From NCBI RefSeq assembly GCF_002506515.1, contig NZ_DAXS01000053.1, positions 1 through 17,038 of the forward strand: a stretch of 17,038 nt of DNA, in the 5' to 3' direction. This DNA comes from Caldivirga sp. UBA161 (lineage in GTDB: Archaea; Thermoproteota; Thermoprotei; Thermoproteales; Thermocladiaceae). The notes below the pieces were generated by a model. That model had not been told where the DNA came from and made no database searches. It saw only the letters and a list, made by a program, of their open reading frames with translations. The position numbers were made by a program, and so were the translations under genes. Each line of letters opens with the position of its first letter. The first letter of the stretch is position 1. Positions 6,195 to 13,549 of this stretch are shown in pieces.

Positions 6195-7619
6195 CTATAG
6201 GCCCAACTTATCCATAATGAGCGCCTTATCTAGGCTTGATATGTCGTTTATCTTTATGAATAAGCCATTACCGATTTTAGATAACTTCATGAGTAAGTCA
6301 AAGTCACTATTATCACCCACGGCCACGGTTGATAAGGTTACACCCATGCGCCTCAACTTCACAGCCTCCTTAATGCAGTTACTTGCGTTAACAGTCCTAC
6401 CATCAGTAATACATATGGTGTGTTTATTGGGGTAATTGGACTTACTTAGAATAATCCTAGCCTTCTCAAGCGCGTTAGCTATGTTTGTACCTCCACCTGG
6501 GTAAATGTACCTGCTCATCTCCTCCATTTCATTAATATACTTCTTAACTAGATGAGGCCCCCATAGTATGTCAGCCCTAAAATTGAACAGCACCATTGAT
6601 AACCTATCATTAGACTTAGATAAGTACCTTATGTACTTTACAATAGCCTCCTTGGCTATATCCATCTTCATGTAAACCCCACTGAACTCCTTCATGCTTC
6701 CTGATGTATCGAGGCAGAGTACAATATCCGTTAACTTAACATCAGCATACTCCCTAACAACAATATCCCTCGTACTCATTGGCTTATTGAGGAATACCTT
6801 CCTAACCATATTCATTGAAGTCTTATCCAAGTCAATTCTATAGGCTGGGTCACCAATCCTATACTCCCTAATCCCTGTTATGTATGTTGGGTAATTGGAA
6901 TGCTCAGTGAACCTAGAGACCTTAAGTGCATTACCTATAGCGGGTTCACGGGCCACATTATCAAGAGCCTTAAAGACCCTTGAACCACCCTTACCTTGGC
7001 GTGGAAGTAAACCATAACTGGCTAAGTATTTCACCAACCTCCTAAGTACCTTAACTTTCTCAGTAATGTGGGCCATTGGGTTCACGAACATGTTAAGTAA
7101 TTGAGCTAAGTTAATGAAATTCATTGTGCCTACACTACCGTAAAACACATCATATATGACATTAGCCATATCATCACTTGACTCATCACCTGTACCTAAT
7201 TCCTGATTAATTAATTGCCCAGTACCACTATCCTTATTATCATTACTGGGGCTTAATTGTGACTTACCCACATTACCTCTAATTAATCCATTCTCTTCAC
7301 TATTTATTTCATCCTCATTACGCCTATGAACATCATTGAGTAGGGATAACGCATACCTAAACGCCTCCTCAAGGATTTTACGCTTATCTGCATTATTACT
7401 AACATTAACTGATGTGTAAAGATTCTCAATACCAACCCTAATTAGCTTATCCTCAATATCCCCACCACCACTAATGAGTATATTAGCCATAATGTCCCTA
7501 AGCGCATATTCATAACTCCTAACTGAACCTGGGCTTACAACATCCTGGTGGTTAACTAGATATTGGTAAACCCTACTCAGTACCATTGATATGAACCTTT
7601 CAATATCATTCTCCTCCAC
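6195..7619 (-). CDS. VWA (MIDAS) domain protein, CoxE/chelatase-subunit-like
   Basis: 474 residues. The C-terminal half is a von Willebrand A domain with a full metal-ion-dependent adhesion site: DTSGSM (304-309), the threonine of GGGTN (375-379), and ITDG (404-407). Before it comes a segment with DLDKTSMNMVRK (264-275) and STRDIVVREY (282-291), similar to CoxE-like and MoxR-associated VWA proteins. The N-terminal part (1-96) is helical, and residues about 97-150 form a hydrophilic Asn/Asp/Ser/Gly-rich linker. No signal peptide or membrane span, so it is cytoplasmic. Such proteins usually act as scaffolds or adaptors for an AAA ATPase. No MoxR-type ATPase is nearby; the next genes are herA and nurA. 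The start is GTG at 7619, supported by a TATA element centred 24 bases upstream; no earlier ATG is available. Domain call is sure; the role is inferred. Confidence 0.88.
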   Translation of the reverse strand: MEENDIERFISMVLSRVYQYLVNHQDVVSPGSVRSYEYALRDIMANILISGGGDIEDKLIRVGIENLYTSVNVSNNADKRKILEEAFRYALSLLNDVHRRNEDEINSEENGLIRGNVGKSQLSPSNDNKDSGTGQLINQELGTGDESSDDMANVIYDVFYGSVGTMNFINLAQLLNMFVNPMAHITEKVKVLRRLVKYLASYGLLPRQGKGGSRVFKALDNVAREPAIGNALKVSRFTEHSNYPTYITGIREYRIGDPAYRIDLDKTSMNMVRKVFLNKPMSTRDIVVREYADVKLTDIVLCLDTSGSMKEFSGVYMKMDIAKEAIVKYIRYLSKSNDRLSMVLFNFRADILWGPHLVKKYINEMEEMSRYIYPGGGTNIANALEKARIILSKSNYPNKHTICITDGRTVNASNCIKEAVKLRRMGVTLSTVAVGDNSDFDLLMKLSKIGNGLFIKINDISSLDKALIMDKLGL

Positions 7620-7895
7620 TTGATTAATACGTAGGCCAGTTTATAAACCGTACCTAAAGCTTTACCTTTTAAGGTATGATGAATTGCTTTAAACCTGGGC
7701 TAATAATGGTGAATTAGTATTAAGGGGTAGGGCTTTAAAACCCAGCTAACTTATATTTAACATATTTTTCAGCCAATTAATTATCAACTACAGGATTTAT
7801 ATGATAAACTACATAATGCAATAGCTTTCTTTTACAAACACGGTACAGTTAACTTTTTTAAGGATCCGCCTACTGCATAATATTACTGGACCTTA
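7620..7895. other. Divergent intergenic region between the VWA gene and the MFS transporter
   Basis: 276 bases without a plausible gene. The left end carries the VWA promoter palindromes. The middle holds GGGCTTTAAAACCC at 7728-7741, which could be a BRE/TATA-type element or a small inverted repeat. The right end has a CTTTTTTA element at 7853-7860, 36-43 bases before the transporter ATG, which may be its TATA box with a leader of roughly 12 bases. No RNA gene was recognised. Confidence 0.45.
7639..7676 (-). promoter_or_regulatory. Promoter of the VWA gene with three clustered palindromes
   Basis: GTTTATAAAC (7639-7648), a perfect 10-base palindrome containing the TATA element, is centred 24 bases before the GTG at 7619. 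Directly upstream lie TAAAGCTTTA (7655-7664, perfect) and TACCTT-TT-AAGGTA (7663-7676, 6-base arms). The TATA role is well supported by spacing; an operator role for the outer palindromes is inference. Confidence 0.5.
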
Positions 7896-9575
7896 ATGGA
7901 GTATAAGTGGGTTGTGTTAACTAATACGACCCTCGGAGTTATAATGTCGTCGATAAATATGTATATAGTCCTCATCTCCCTACCGACGATATTCAGAGGG
8001 TTAAACATTAACCCATTCTTACCTGGAGAGTTTGATTACTTGCTTTGGGTATTAATGGGATATAGCATAGTGTTAGCGAGCATTCTCGTAACCTTTGGAA
8101 GAATCTCAGACCTATATGGTAGGACTAGGCTCTATACAATTGGCTTCATAATATTCACAATAGCCTCCATTCTACTTTCAGTAATACCAAGTAACTCAGG
8201 GAATTTAGGTGCATTGCTACTTATAATATTCAGGATGATTCAAGCTGTAGGTGGTGGCTTCCTAATGGTGAATAGTACCGCATTATTAACCGATGCATTC
8301 CCACCAGGTGAGAGGGGTAAGGCATTGGGGTTGAATCAAGCAGCCTTCATAGTAGGTTCATTTCTAGGCATAATACTTGGTGGCTTATTATCAAACTACG
8401 ATTGGCACCTACTATTCCTAGTTAATGTACCGTTCGCAGTGGCTGGAGCATTATGGTCAATATTTAAGTTAAGGAGAGTGGGCAGTAGTGGTGTTAAAGT
8501 GAAGATTGATTACTGGGGTAACATAACCCTAGCGGTGGGCCTAGTATTAATATCCCTTGGCTTCACATACGCATTAATGCCTTACGGTAACTCTGAAATG
8601 GGGTGGTTAAACCCATACGTAGTAGCATCATTCATAATTGGGGTAATTATGCTGATTGCCTTCATACCAATAGAGCTTAAGCAGGAGTCACCTCTCTTTA
8701 ATTTATCATTATTTAAAGTAAGGCCATTCACCTACGGTATAATGGCGCTATTCCTATCATCACTGGCAAGGGGTGCCTTAATGTTTCTATTAACAATCTG
8801 GCTTCAGGGCATATACCTACCATTACACGGCTTCAGTTACGTAGAAACACCATTTTGGGCAGGCATATACATGCTTTCAATGCTCATTGGAACGGTAGTA
8901 ATGGCACCAATAGGGGGTGCCTTAACTGATAAGTATGGCGCCAGGATAGTAGCTACAGTAGGCATGATAATAGTTGCGGTATCACTTTACCTACTCACCC
9001 TCCTGCCCTATAATTTTAACTTAACATCATTTGAATTAATACTGTTCCTAAATGGCCTTGGCAATGGATTATTCAGTTCCCCCAACACAACGTCAATAAT
9101 GAATGCACTGCATCCTAGGGACAGGGGTGCTGGTAATGGTATGAGGCAAACCTTCAGTAACGTGGGTTCCACGATAAGTATGGCAATGTTCTTCTCAATA
9201 GCAATGAGCATCTTCTCTCAATATGTACCCACTAGAATCCATGAAATGGCGTTAAGCTATGGCTTACCCGCAGACATAGCATCCTCCCTCTCAAAGGTAC
9301 CTGCATCAAGCCTACTCTTCGCAGCATTCCTGGGGGTTGACCCAGCATCAGTATTACCAAGTAACCTAACAGTTAACCTACCGTCAAGCATAATGAAGGT
9401 GCTGGATTCAAGCACATTCCTACCAAACGTACTTGGACCACCATTTATGATGGGGTTAAGGATCTCCTTATACATATCCATAGTACTAGTGGCAATAGGG
9501 GCAGTACTCTCATATATGAGGGGAGGTAGGTATGTATACGAAGAGGCTAAGGGGGAAGAAGCCTATATGGCTTAG
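7896..9575 (+). CDS. MFS drug:H+ antiporter, DHA2 (EmrB/QacA-like, 14 helices)
   Basis: 559 residues, right for the 14-helix DHA2 branch of the major facilitator superfamily; members export drugs, dyes or amphipathic compounds in exchange for protons at the cell membrane. Visible: motif A GRISDLYGRTR (68-78) in the first cytoplasmic loop; the motif B-like RMIQAVGGG (113-121); the antiporter motif C segment VGSFLGIILGG (153-163); and a second-half motif A-like GALTDKYGARI at about 341-351. Hydrophobic spans continue through the protein, with a hydrophilic extracytoplasmic stretch around 450-510 and a short charged C-terminus. ATG at 7896 is the first in-frame start near the promoter-like element at 7853-7860. 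It is divergent from the VWA block and convergent with the CPYC protein. The substrate cannot be read from the sequence, and no adjacent regulator is present. Confidence 0.9.
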   Translation: MEYKWVVLTNTTLGVIMSSINMYIVLISLPTIFRGLNINPFLPGEFDYLLWVLMGYSIVLASILVTFGRISDLYGRTRLYTIGFIIFTIASILLSVIPSNSGNLGALLLIIFRMIQAVGGGFLMVNSTALLTDAFPPGERGKALGLNQAAFIVGSFLGIILGGLLSNYDWHLLFLVNVPFAVAGALWSIFKLRRVGSSGVKVKIDYWGNITLAVGLVLISLGFTYALMPYGNSEMGWLNPYVVASFIIGVIMLIAFIPIELKQESPLFNLSLFKVRPFTYGIMALFLSSLARGALMFLLTIWLQGIYLPLHGFSYVETPFWAGIYMLSMLIGTVVMAPIGGALTDKYGARIVATVGMIIVAVSLYLLTLLPYNFNLTSFELILFLNGLGNGLFSSPNTTSIMNALHPRDRGAGNGMRQTFSNVGSTISMAMFFSIAMSIFSQYVPTRIHEMALSYGLPADIASSLSKVPASSLLFAAFLGVDPASVLPSNLTVNLPSSIMKVLDSSTFLPNVLGPPFMMGLRISLYISIVLVAIGAVLSYMRGGRYVYEEAKGEEAYMA

Positions 9576-9579
9576 TTTT

Positions 9580-9595
9580 TAATGCTTAAGCATTA
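9580..9595. terminator. 16-base perfect palindrome between convergent genes
   Basis: TAATGCTTAAGCATTA at 9580-9595 is fully self-complementary. It is preceded by T5 just after the transporter stop codon and lies 12 bases beyond the stop of the opposing gene. Its position between two gene ends suggests a shared bidirectional terminator or RNA-end signal; a dyad-binding protein site is the alternative. Confidence 0.45.
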
Positions 9596-9606
9596 TTAAA
9601 TTAAAG

Positions 9607-10485
9607 TTAATTCCCGGGATTTCTCATTATTATAAACATCGGCGTCCCGACATTACTCTGAAGATTCTTCGGTATAAGCAATGGTATTATATTATTAACT
9701 TGACTTAATGCATTATTAGTTATGTTTACAGCCTGCAATGGATTTAACGTCACCTTGCATTCTGGATAGTATGTACTATTAAGTAGGTTGTAGGAGAATA
9801 TTGGATAATAAATTAAGTATGCTTGATTATTGTACTCAACGTATGGAATTAAACCATACATGAGGTCAGCGATATATGTTTCATTTATTGCATTCAGCGT
9901 CTGCGTAGCGTTAATACTATTAACGCACTTCCACTGTAGCCATAAGGCAACACTATCATTAAATGCCTGAAGAAGTACCGTTGCATTGGGCTGCTGTTCG
10001 TAAGCCTGATAGTAACCTAATGCATGGGTTGGGAAGTAGACTACAATATAGTAAACTCGCCCACTTTTAATTAATGGTGCTATTTGACTGAAGTTATAGA
10101 CATCAAATATTGTGCAGTATGGGCAGACTGGGTCTAGGAATTCAAGTAGCCAGACTGGGGCCTTAGGATTACCGTAGGTAATAATATAATCATTACCGTT
10201 TTTAATAAGCTTCGAAATGTACTCAACCGCGCTGGGTGTTAACGAACCAATACCCTCGCTACTACCTAAGCCATGTATTGGATTACCATAGACAACATCA
10301 CGGACCAAGGTGGGGACATTAGGGTAGGCGCCAATTACGTAAACAAAACCGTTGCTGGGCAGAGACTTACTGAAGCTTAATCCAGGAATACTTAAGGGTA
10401 TTATGCCTAATGCTGATGTCACTAATACTATCGCCACTGCGGCAACCACCACTGCTACTATTATGATTATTACCTTGTTGTTCAT
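9607..10485 (-). CDS. Membrane-anchored DsbA/DsbG-like thiol-disulfide protein (CPYC)
   Basis: 292 residues. One N-terminal membrane span (about 4-26) is followed by an extracytoplasmic domain. The thioredoxin-like fold starts near 100: GNPKAPVWLLEFLDPVCPYC (105-124) has the redox pair C121/C124 after a beta strand, as in DsbA/BdbD-type proteins. A long helical insertion follows, and the cis-proline motif is GTP (280-282). The protein ends only ten residues after this proline, so the last strand and helix of a canonical fold appear to be missing. Extra cysteines at 187 and 243, and several Asn-X-Ser/Thr sites, fit a secreted, glycosylated oxidoreductase. The likely job is formation or shuffling of disulfides in surface proteins. 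ATG at 10483-10485 is preceded by a TATA-like element about 29 bases upstream. It is convergent with the transporter. Family call good; oxidase versus isomerase role open. Confidence 0.82.
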   Translation of the reverse strand: MNNKVIIIIVAVVVAAVAIVLVTSALGIIPLSIPGLSFSKSLPSNGFVYVIGAYPNVPTLVRDVVYGNPIHGLGSSEGIGSLTPSAVEYISKLIKNGNDYIITYGNPKAPVWLLEFLDPVCPYCTIFDVYNFSQIAPLIKSGRVYYIVVYFPTHALGYYQAYEQQPNATVLLQAFNDSVALWLQWKCVNSINATQTLNAINETYIADLMYGLIPYVEYNNQAYLIYYPIFSYNLLNSTYYPECKVTLNPLQAVNITNNALSQVNNIIPLLIPKNLQSNVGTPMFIIMRNPGN

Positions 10486-10509
10486 TAACGTACCCTAATT
10501 AATAAGGCT

Positions 10510-10519
10510 AAATAAATTT
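10510..10519 (-). promoter_or_regulatory. TATA-like box for the CPYC protein
   Basis: AAATTTATTT (minus strand) is centred about 29 bases before the ATG at 10485, in a short AT-rich gap. It predicts a leaderless transcript. Confidence 0.4.
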
Positions 10520-10596
10520 TATTCCGAACTCATTATTAAAAGTGATTACTTAGTTCATAACATTAATGTAGATGAAAGTATTGAAGCACATATGGT

Positions 10597-10618
10597 TCAC
10601 CACCCCAGTGGGTTGTGA
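10597..10618 (-). terminator. Possible hairpin after the RecF-like ATPase gene
   Basis: TCACCACCC (10597-10605) and GGGTTGTGA (10610-10618) pair with one mismatch around a 4-base loop. It begins 13 bases past the stop codon of the ATPase gene on the minus strand. GC-rich and stable, but no U tract follows, so terminator function is a guess. Confidence 0.25.
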
Positions 10619-10631
10619 GGTAAAGCACCAA

Positions 10632-11714
10632 TTATGAGTTATTTAACTCGATTACACTCGCATTATTTACCCTTGGCCTTAGCCTACTTGAGGCTATTAC
10701 TTGAAGATCCTTAGTTTCAGCGTATTTACTTACCGTGCTTAGTATGTTTTCCAGTAATTCCTCATTAAGCCCTATGTCCACTCCATCAATTATTATGGTG
10801 GAACCCCTGGGGGCTAGGACCAGTTGAATAATGAACGGTAGTATTGACCTTACCCCTAATCCAGCATTATATAGTATCCCCCATGATCCCTTAGCCTTTA
10901 TGAAGCCCATTAACCTATTTGGTGCTATGAAGCCTGCTGTTATATCCTCAATATTTAGCACCTTCATTTCACTTAAAATCTCCTTAACTTGCTCTCTATA
11001 GCTTGGTACAGTAAGCATTCTCGATAATTGGTGGACAGTGTACTGTGCATCACCACCAACTGAGTAGTCGGGTAGTAAGTCAACTGTTGTTTCAAAGGTT
11101 CTCTTCCACCATGCTAACCTATTCTCCCCTATGAAGAAGAACCTATCCCTTAACCCTTGCCTTAATGAGAATAAGACGGCCTTAGCCGCCTTAACTGAAT
11201 CAGGTGGGTCACTGCATGTTTCTAAGGCATCCTCATGCATAACGTGGTAGGGGGTTATGCATAAGTCAAGGATTTCAGGCTTAAGAATTAGATTCTTATC
11301 ATTAACCCTACCGAAGGCGGCTAAAAGGTTATCATTAAGCCAAACCTCCTGCTCAACATTACCTGAAGAATGAATAAAACTGTAACTGTAGGTTATGCTT
11401 CCTGAATTAACATTAACGCCAGTATCCTTCAGGAAGCTTGAAATTTGATCATCAATACTGAACTTTAGGCTAACAGCCACCCTGCTACTGGTGTCCAAGT
11501 TCCTTAATGCATCAACCACATCATGTATCATTAATAACCTACCCTCAATAATTAATACATCCTCACCCCTTGACTGCATTATGAGCGTGATTGCCTCAAG
11601 TAATGACGACTTACCACTGGAGGGGGGCCCAACAATTACATTTAATCCCCTACTGAATTCCACGCACGCGTCTCTAATAGCCTTGAAGTTGCTTACACAC
11701 GCCTTAATTAACAT
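10632..11714 (-). CDS. Orphan RecF/SMC-like ATPase without coiled coil
   Basis: 360 residues of the ABC-type AAA ATPase group (RecF, Rad50, OLD). The start is typical: ACVSNFKAIRDACVEF (5-20), then GLNVIVGPPSSGKSSLLEAI with Walker A at 29-36. The C-terminal lobe has AGLGVRSILPFIIQLV (284-299) in the place of the ABC signature helix and STIIIDGVDIGL (305-316) in the place of Walker B. The usual IDEPE reads IDGVD, so D310 is kept but the catalytic glutamate position is glycine. Normal H-loop histidine is also not evident (VIASSR). The middle 40-280 shows no coiled coil or TOPRIM nuclease, and the protein is far shorter than Rad50. The ATG at 11714 has a GTTTAAAAC box 26 bases upstream. It is a single-gene unit. 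It could be a weakly hydrolysing DNA-associated ATPase; function unknown. Confidence 0.72.
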   Translation of the reverse strand: MLIKACVSNFKAIRDACVEFSRGLNVIVGPPSSGKSSLLEAITLIMQSRGEDVLIIEGRLLMIHDVVDALRNLDTSSRVAVSLKFSIDDQISSFLKDTGVNVNSGSITYSYSFIHSSGNVEQEVWLNDNLLAAFGRVNDKNLILKPEILDLCITPYHVMHEDALETCSDPPDSVKAAKAVLFSLRQGLRDRFFFIGENRLAWWKRTFETTVDLLPDYSVGGDAQYTVHQLSRMLTVPSYREQVKEILSEMKVLNIEDITAGFIAPNRLMGFIKAKGSWGILYNAGLGVRSILPFIIQLVLAPRGSTIIIDGVDIGLNEELLENILSTVSKYAETKDLQVIASSRLRPRVNNASVIELNNS

Positions 11715-11735
11715 TAATGGTGCCGCCTAGACTCG

Positions 11736-11744
11736 GTTTAAAAC
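11736..11744 (-). promoter_or_regulatory. TATA-like box for the RecF-like ATPase
   Basis: GTTTTAAAC (minus strand) is centred 26 bases before the ATG at 11714, the ideal archaeal spacing for leaderless transcription. Confidence 0.55.
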
Positions 11745-12064
11745 ATTAACACAACCGGCTATTAATGCTTCAACGTCCAGAAAATATAGAGGAAGTATCC
11801 TAGCGTATTACTAAGACTAACCTAAGAGGCACAGCATGGAAATCGTAATCATCAAAAAGTAGGGATAAAAACAAATAATAATTTCCCTAACGGCAATTAG
11901 CTTAACTTAGTTCATGCATTAGATTCCTCATACCCATCATAATGTATTGATTATATAAAATAAACATGGGAAGAACATTATTCAGATAAAATCTAATTCT
12001 AATAATAAATAGTAGGACTATATATTGAATAAAATTTATTAACCCCTATAGCGTTATAATAAGG
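11745..12064. other. AT-rich gap of about 320 bases without a convincing gene
   Basis: The stretch between the RecF-like ATPase promoter and the small gene candidate at 12065 has no long open frame, no tRNA-like fold and no C/D-box motif pair that I can defend. Base composition is more AT-rich than the coding regions. AAAATTTATT at 12031-12040 probably belongs to the promoter of the downstream candidate. The rest could be a degraded gene or untranslated sequence; nothing else is supported. Confidence 0.4.
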
Positions 12065-12337
12065 ATGAGGTGCTTATCATGTGCTCGCCTAATTGAAAGA
12101 ATCCTTGCACCTAGCTTTATTCCTGACCTAGGGTTCATTTGGAATATTTTAATGAACCTAGTGAACACTAGGATTACTGTACATACTGTAGCATTTACTA
12201 ACAATCTTAAGTTAATTAACTTAAAGTCAATAATAGCTGAATTGGGGTTAACTGCATTATACACCTCCAACTCTAATGTAAATAATGAGGATTTAAGATA
12301 CATGATGTTGATTTATGAGGCAAATAATAGTGAATAA
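12065..12337 (+). CDS. Possible small protein, 90 residues, unknown
   Basis: Not recognised. The plus-strand frame is preferred over an antisense frame of similar size because AAAATTTATT lies about 29 bases upstream of the ATG and AAGG directly precedes it. The predicted protein starts MRCLSC, with a lone CxxC, continues with a helix-prone segment, and ends with an acidic Asn-rich tail. No membrane span or known domain is evident. It ends 4 bases before the stop codon of the opposing surface-protein gene, so the two are tightly convergent. Codon use and length give little power; it could be a chance frame in a non-coding stretch. Confidence 0.4.
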   Translation: MRCLSCARLIERILAPSFIPDLGFIWNILMNLVNTRITVHTVAFTNNLKLINLKSIIAELGLTALYTSNSNVNNEDLRYMMLIYEANNSE

Positions 12338-12341
12338 TGAT

Positions 12342-13358
12342 TCAGCTCCAAATAAGCATTGACTTTGTCACGTACATTATTGGGATTACTACACTTTCCT
12401 GGGTTCCATTGATAATATAAGTTACCTGCAGTTGATAGTGAATAAGAGGCATTGAGAAGAGTATGAAAGAACCCATGCATGCTGCTGTAATGTTATACGT
12501 AAATGTATCCCAATAGCTACCTAGCCAGTAATGGATCGTGGTTATTGCTGATGCATTATAGAGTGGTAAATATAATTGGCCAATAGAGGTAGGTATATAG
12601 TTAACACTGGTTCCATTTGGGAACGTTGATTTTGAAATTGAAGTGCATGCTAATACTACTGTTCCATTTGGTGCAATAAGTCTATAACCAACTATGGAGA
12701 AGGGTAATGGAGCCAAGTAGCTTAAAAGCACCTCAGAGGGCCATGAATCACTGGCTGCGGCACTGGCGTAAATGGAGCTTTGAAGAGTAGTGAAGTTAGT
12801 AATCATGTATGAGTAAGTGCGCATTGACCCATTAATCAGGGTGTAGCTTAACATTATTGTGGAGCCAGGTAATGTACTTAATGCATAGTACACGGGCCCT
12901 ATGACAGTACTCCTAATTGACTCAGAACCACCTGCCACTTGGTTATAGTTATATATTGCGCTTACCGTCAATATGGTACTGTTAAAGTAAACGAACACCG
13001 GATAGATTATGGTGCTTAAGGGCGGTATTGATACAGTACCCACGTAATACGTACGGGCGGAGTAAGGTAGCATTGTTATGTCTAAGTCATATAATACTTG
13101 GGTATAATTCTCAGGGTTACTTATTGTAAACACTACAACATACCCATCCTCAGTGGCGTAAATTGCCGAAACATTGATCACAGGTAATTGCCCATACTTA
13201 TTATTAATGAGTTGAAGGTTAGTTAAGGATTCAATTAGGCTATTGTACCTTGAATTAACTGAACTTAAACTAGCCTTCATAGTAAGGTACATGTACGCGA
13301 AAAATACTGCCACCGCTAAAATTACTACTATTACTGCAACGTAAATGTACTGCTTCAT
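12342..13358 (-). CDS. Membrane-anchored, glycosylated surface protein of unknown function
   Basis: 338 residues from ATG at 13358. A GTG one codon earlier (13361) is less likely, because GGGTG reads as a ribosome-binding sequence there and a TATA-like box lies 27 bases before the ATG. One N-terminal membrane span (about 4-26) is followed by a short coiled segment (30-55) and then an extracytoplasmic region that is rich in Tyr, Ser, Thr and beta-branched residues, consistent with two beta-sandwich domains. At least eight Asn-X-Ser/Thr sequons are present. Only two cysteines (238 and 294) occur in the outer domain and could form one disulfide, a possible substrate of the CPYC protein. No enzyme motif is visible. 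Type II topology at the outer membrane face is inferred; no family name can be given. Confidence 0.78.
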   Translation of the reverse strand: MKQYIYVAVIVVILAVAVFFAYMYLTMKASLSSVNSRYNSLIESLTNLQLINNKYGQLPVINVSAIYATEDGYVVVFTISNPENYTQVLYDLDITMLPYSARTYYVGTVSIPPLSTIIYPVFVYFNSTILTVSAIYNYNQVAGGSESIRSTVIGPVYYALSTLPGSTIMLSYTLINGSMRTYSYMITNFTTLQSSIYASAAASDSWPSEVLLSYLAPLPFSIVGYRLIAPNGTVVLACTSISKSTFPNGTSVNYIPTSIGQLYLPLYNASAITTIHYWLGSYWDTFTYNITAACMGSFILFSMPLIHYQLQVTYIINGTQESVVIPIMYVTKSMLIWS

Positions 13359-13380
13359 CACCCTGGCTACTTATCGGTGA

Positions 13381-13389
13381 ATTTAAGTA
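13381..13389 (-). promoter_or_regulatory. TATA-like box for the surface protein
   Basis: TACTTAAAT (minus strand) is centred about 27 bases before ATG 13358, and favours that codon over the GTG at 13361. Confidence 0.4.
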
Positions 13390-13522
13390 TTATTCACATG
13401 AGCAGTAGTTAAGCCTCCACATGAATTGAAAAGCATACTTATTACCATGCCTCATGGAATAATGATAAATGCTTTAAGGAAATATCTGTTACGAATACTG
13501 AATACCAACTACACTTACGTGT

Positions 13523-13530
13523 AATTATAT
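13523..13530 (+). promoter_or_regulatory. TATA-like box for the SDR gene
   Basis: AATTATAT, centred about 23 bases before the ATG at 13550. The spacing is slightly short, but it is the only AT-rich element in range. Confidence 0.35.
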
Positions 13531-13549
13531 TGATAAAAGTACACCACAC

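Noticed and set aside
3410..7738. Shared GGGCTTTAAAA at about 3410-3420 and 7728-7738 as a repeat element
   Set aside because: Eleven bases of BRE/TATA-like sequence with no similarity on either side; more likely two promoter-like elements than a repeat family.
12046..12303. Minus-strand open frame of 85 codons antisense to the small gene candidate
   Set aside because: No promoter-like element or ribosome-binding site precedes it; the plus-strand frame has better initiation signals.
13462..13501. Possible C/D-box RNA on the plus strand (ATGATAA and CTGA)
   Set aside because: The box C is off-consensus, internal D' and C' boxes are not clear, and the total length is too short.
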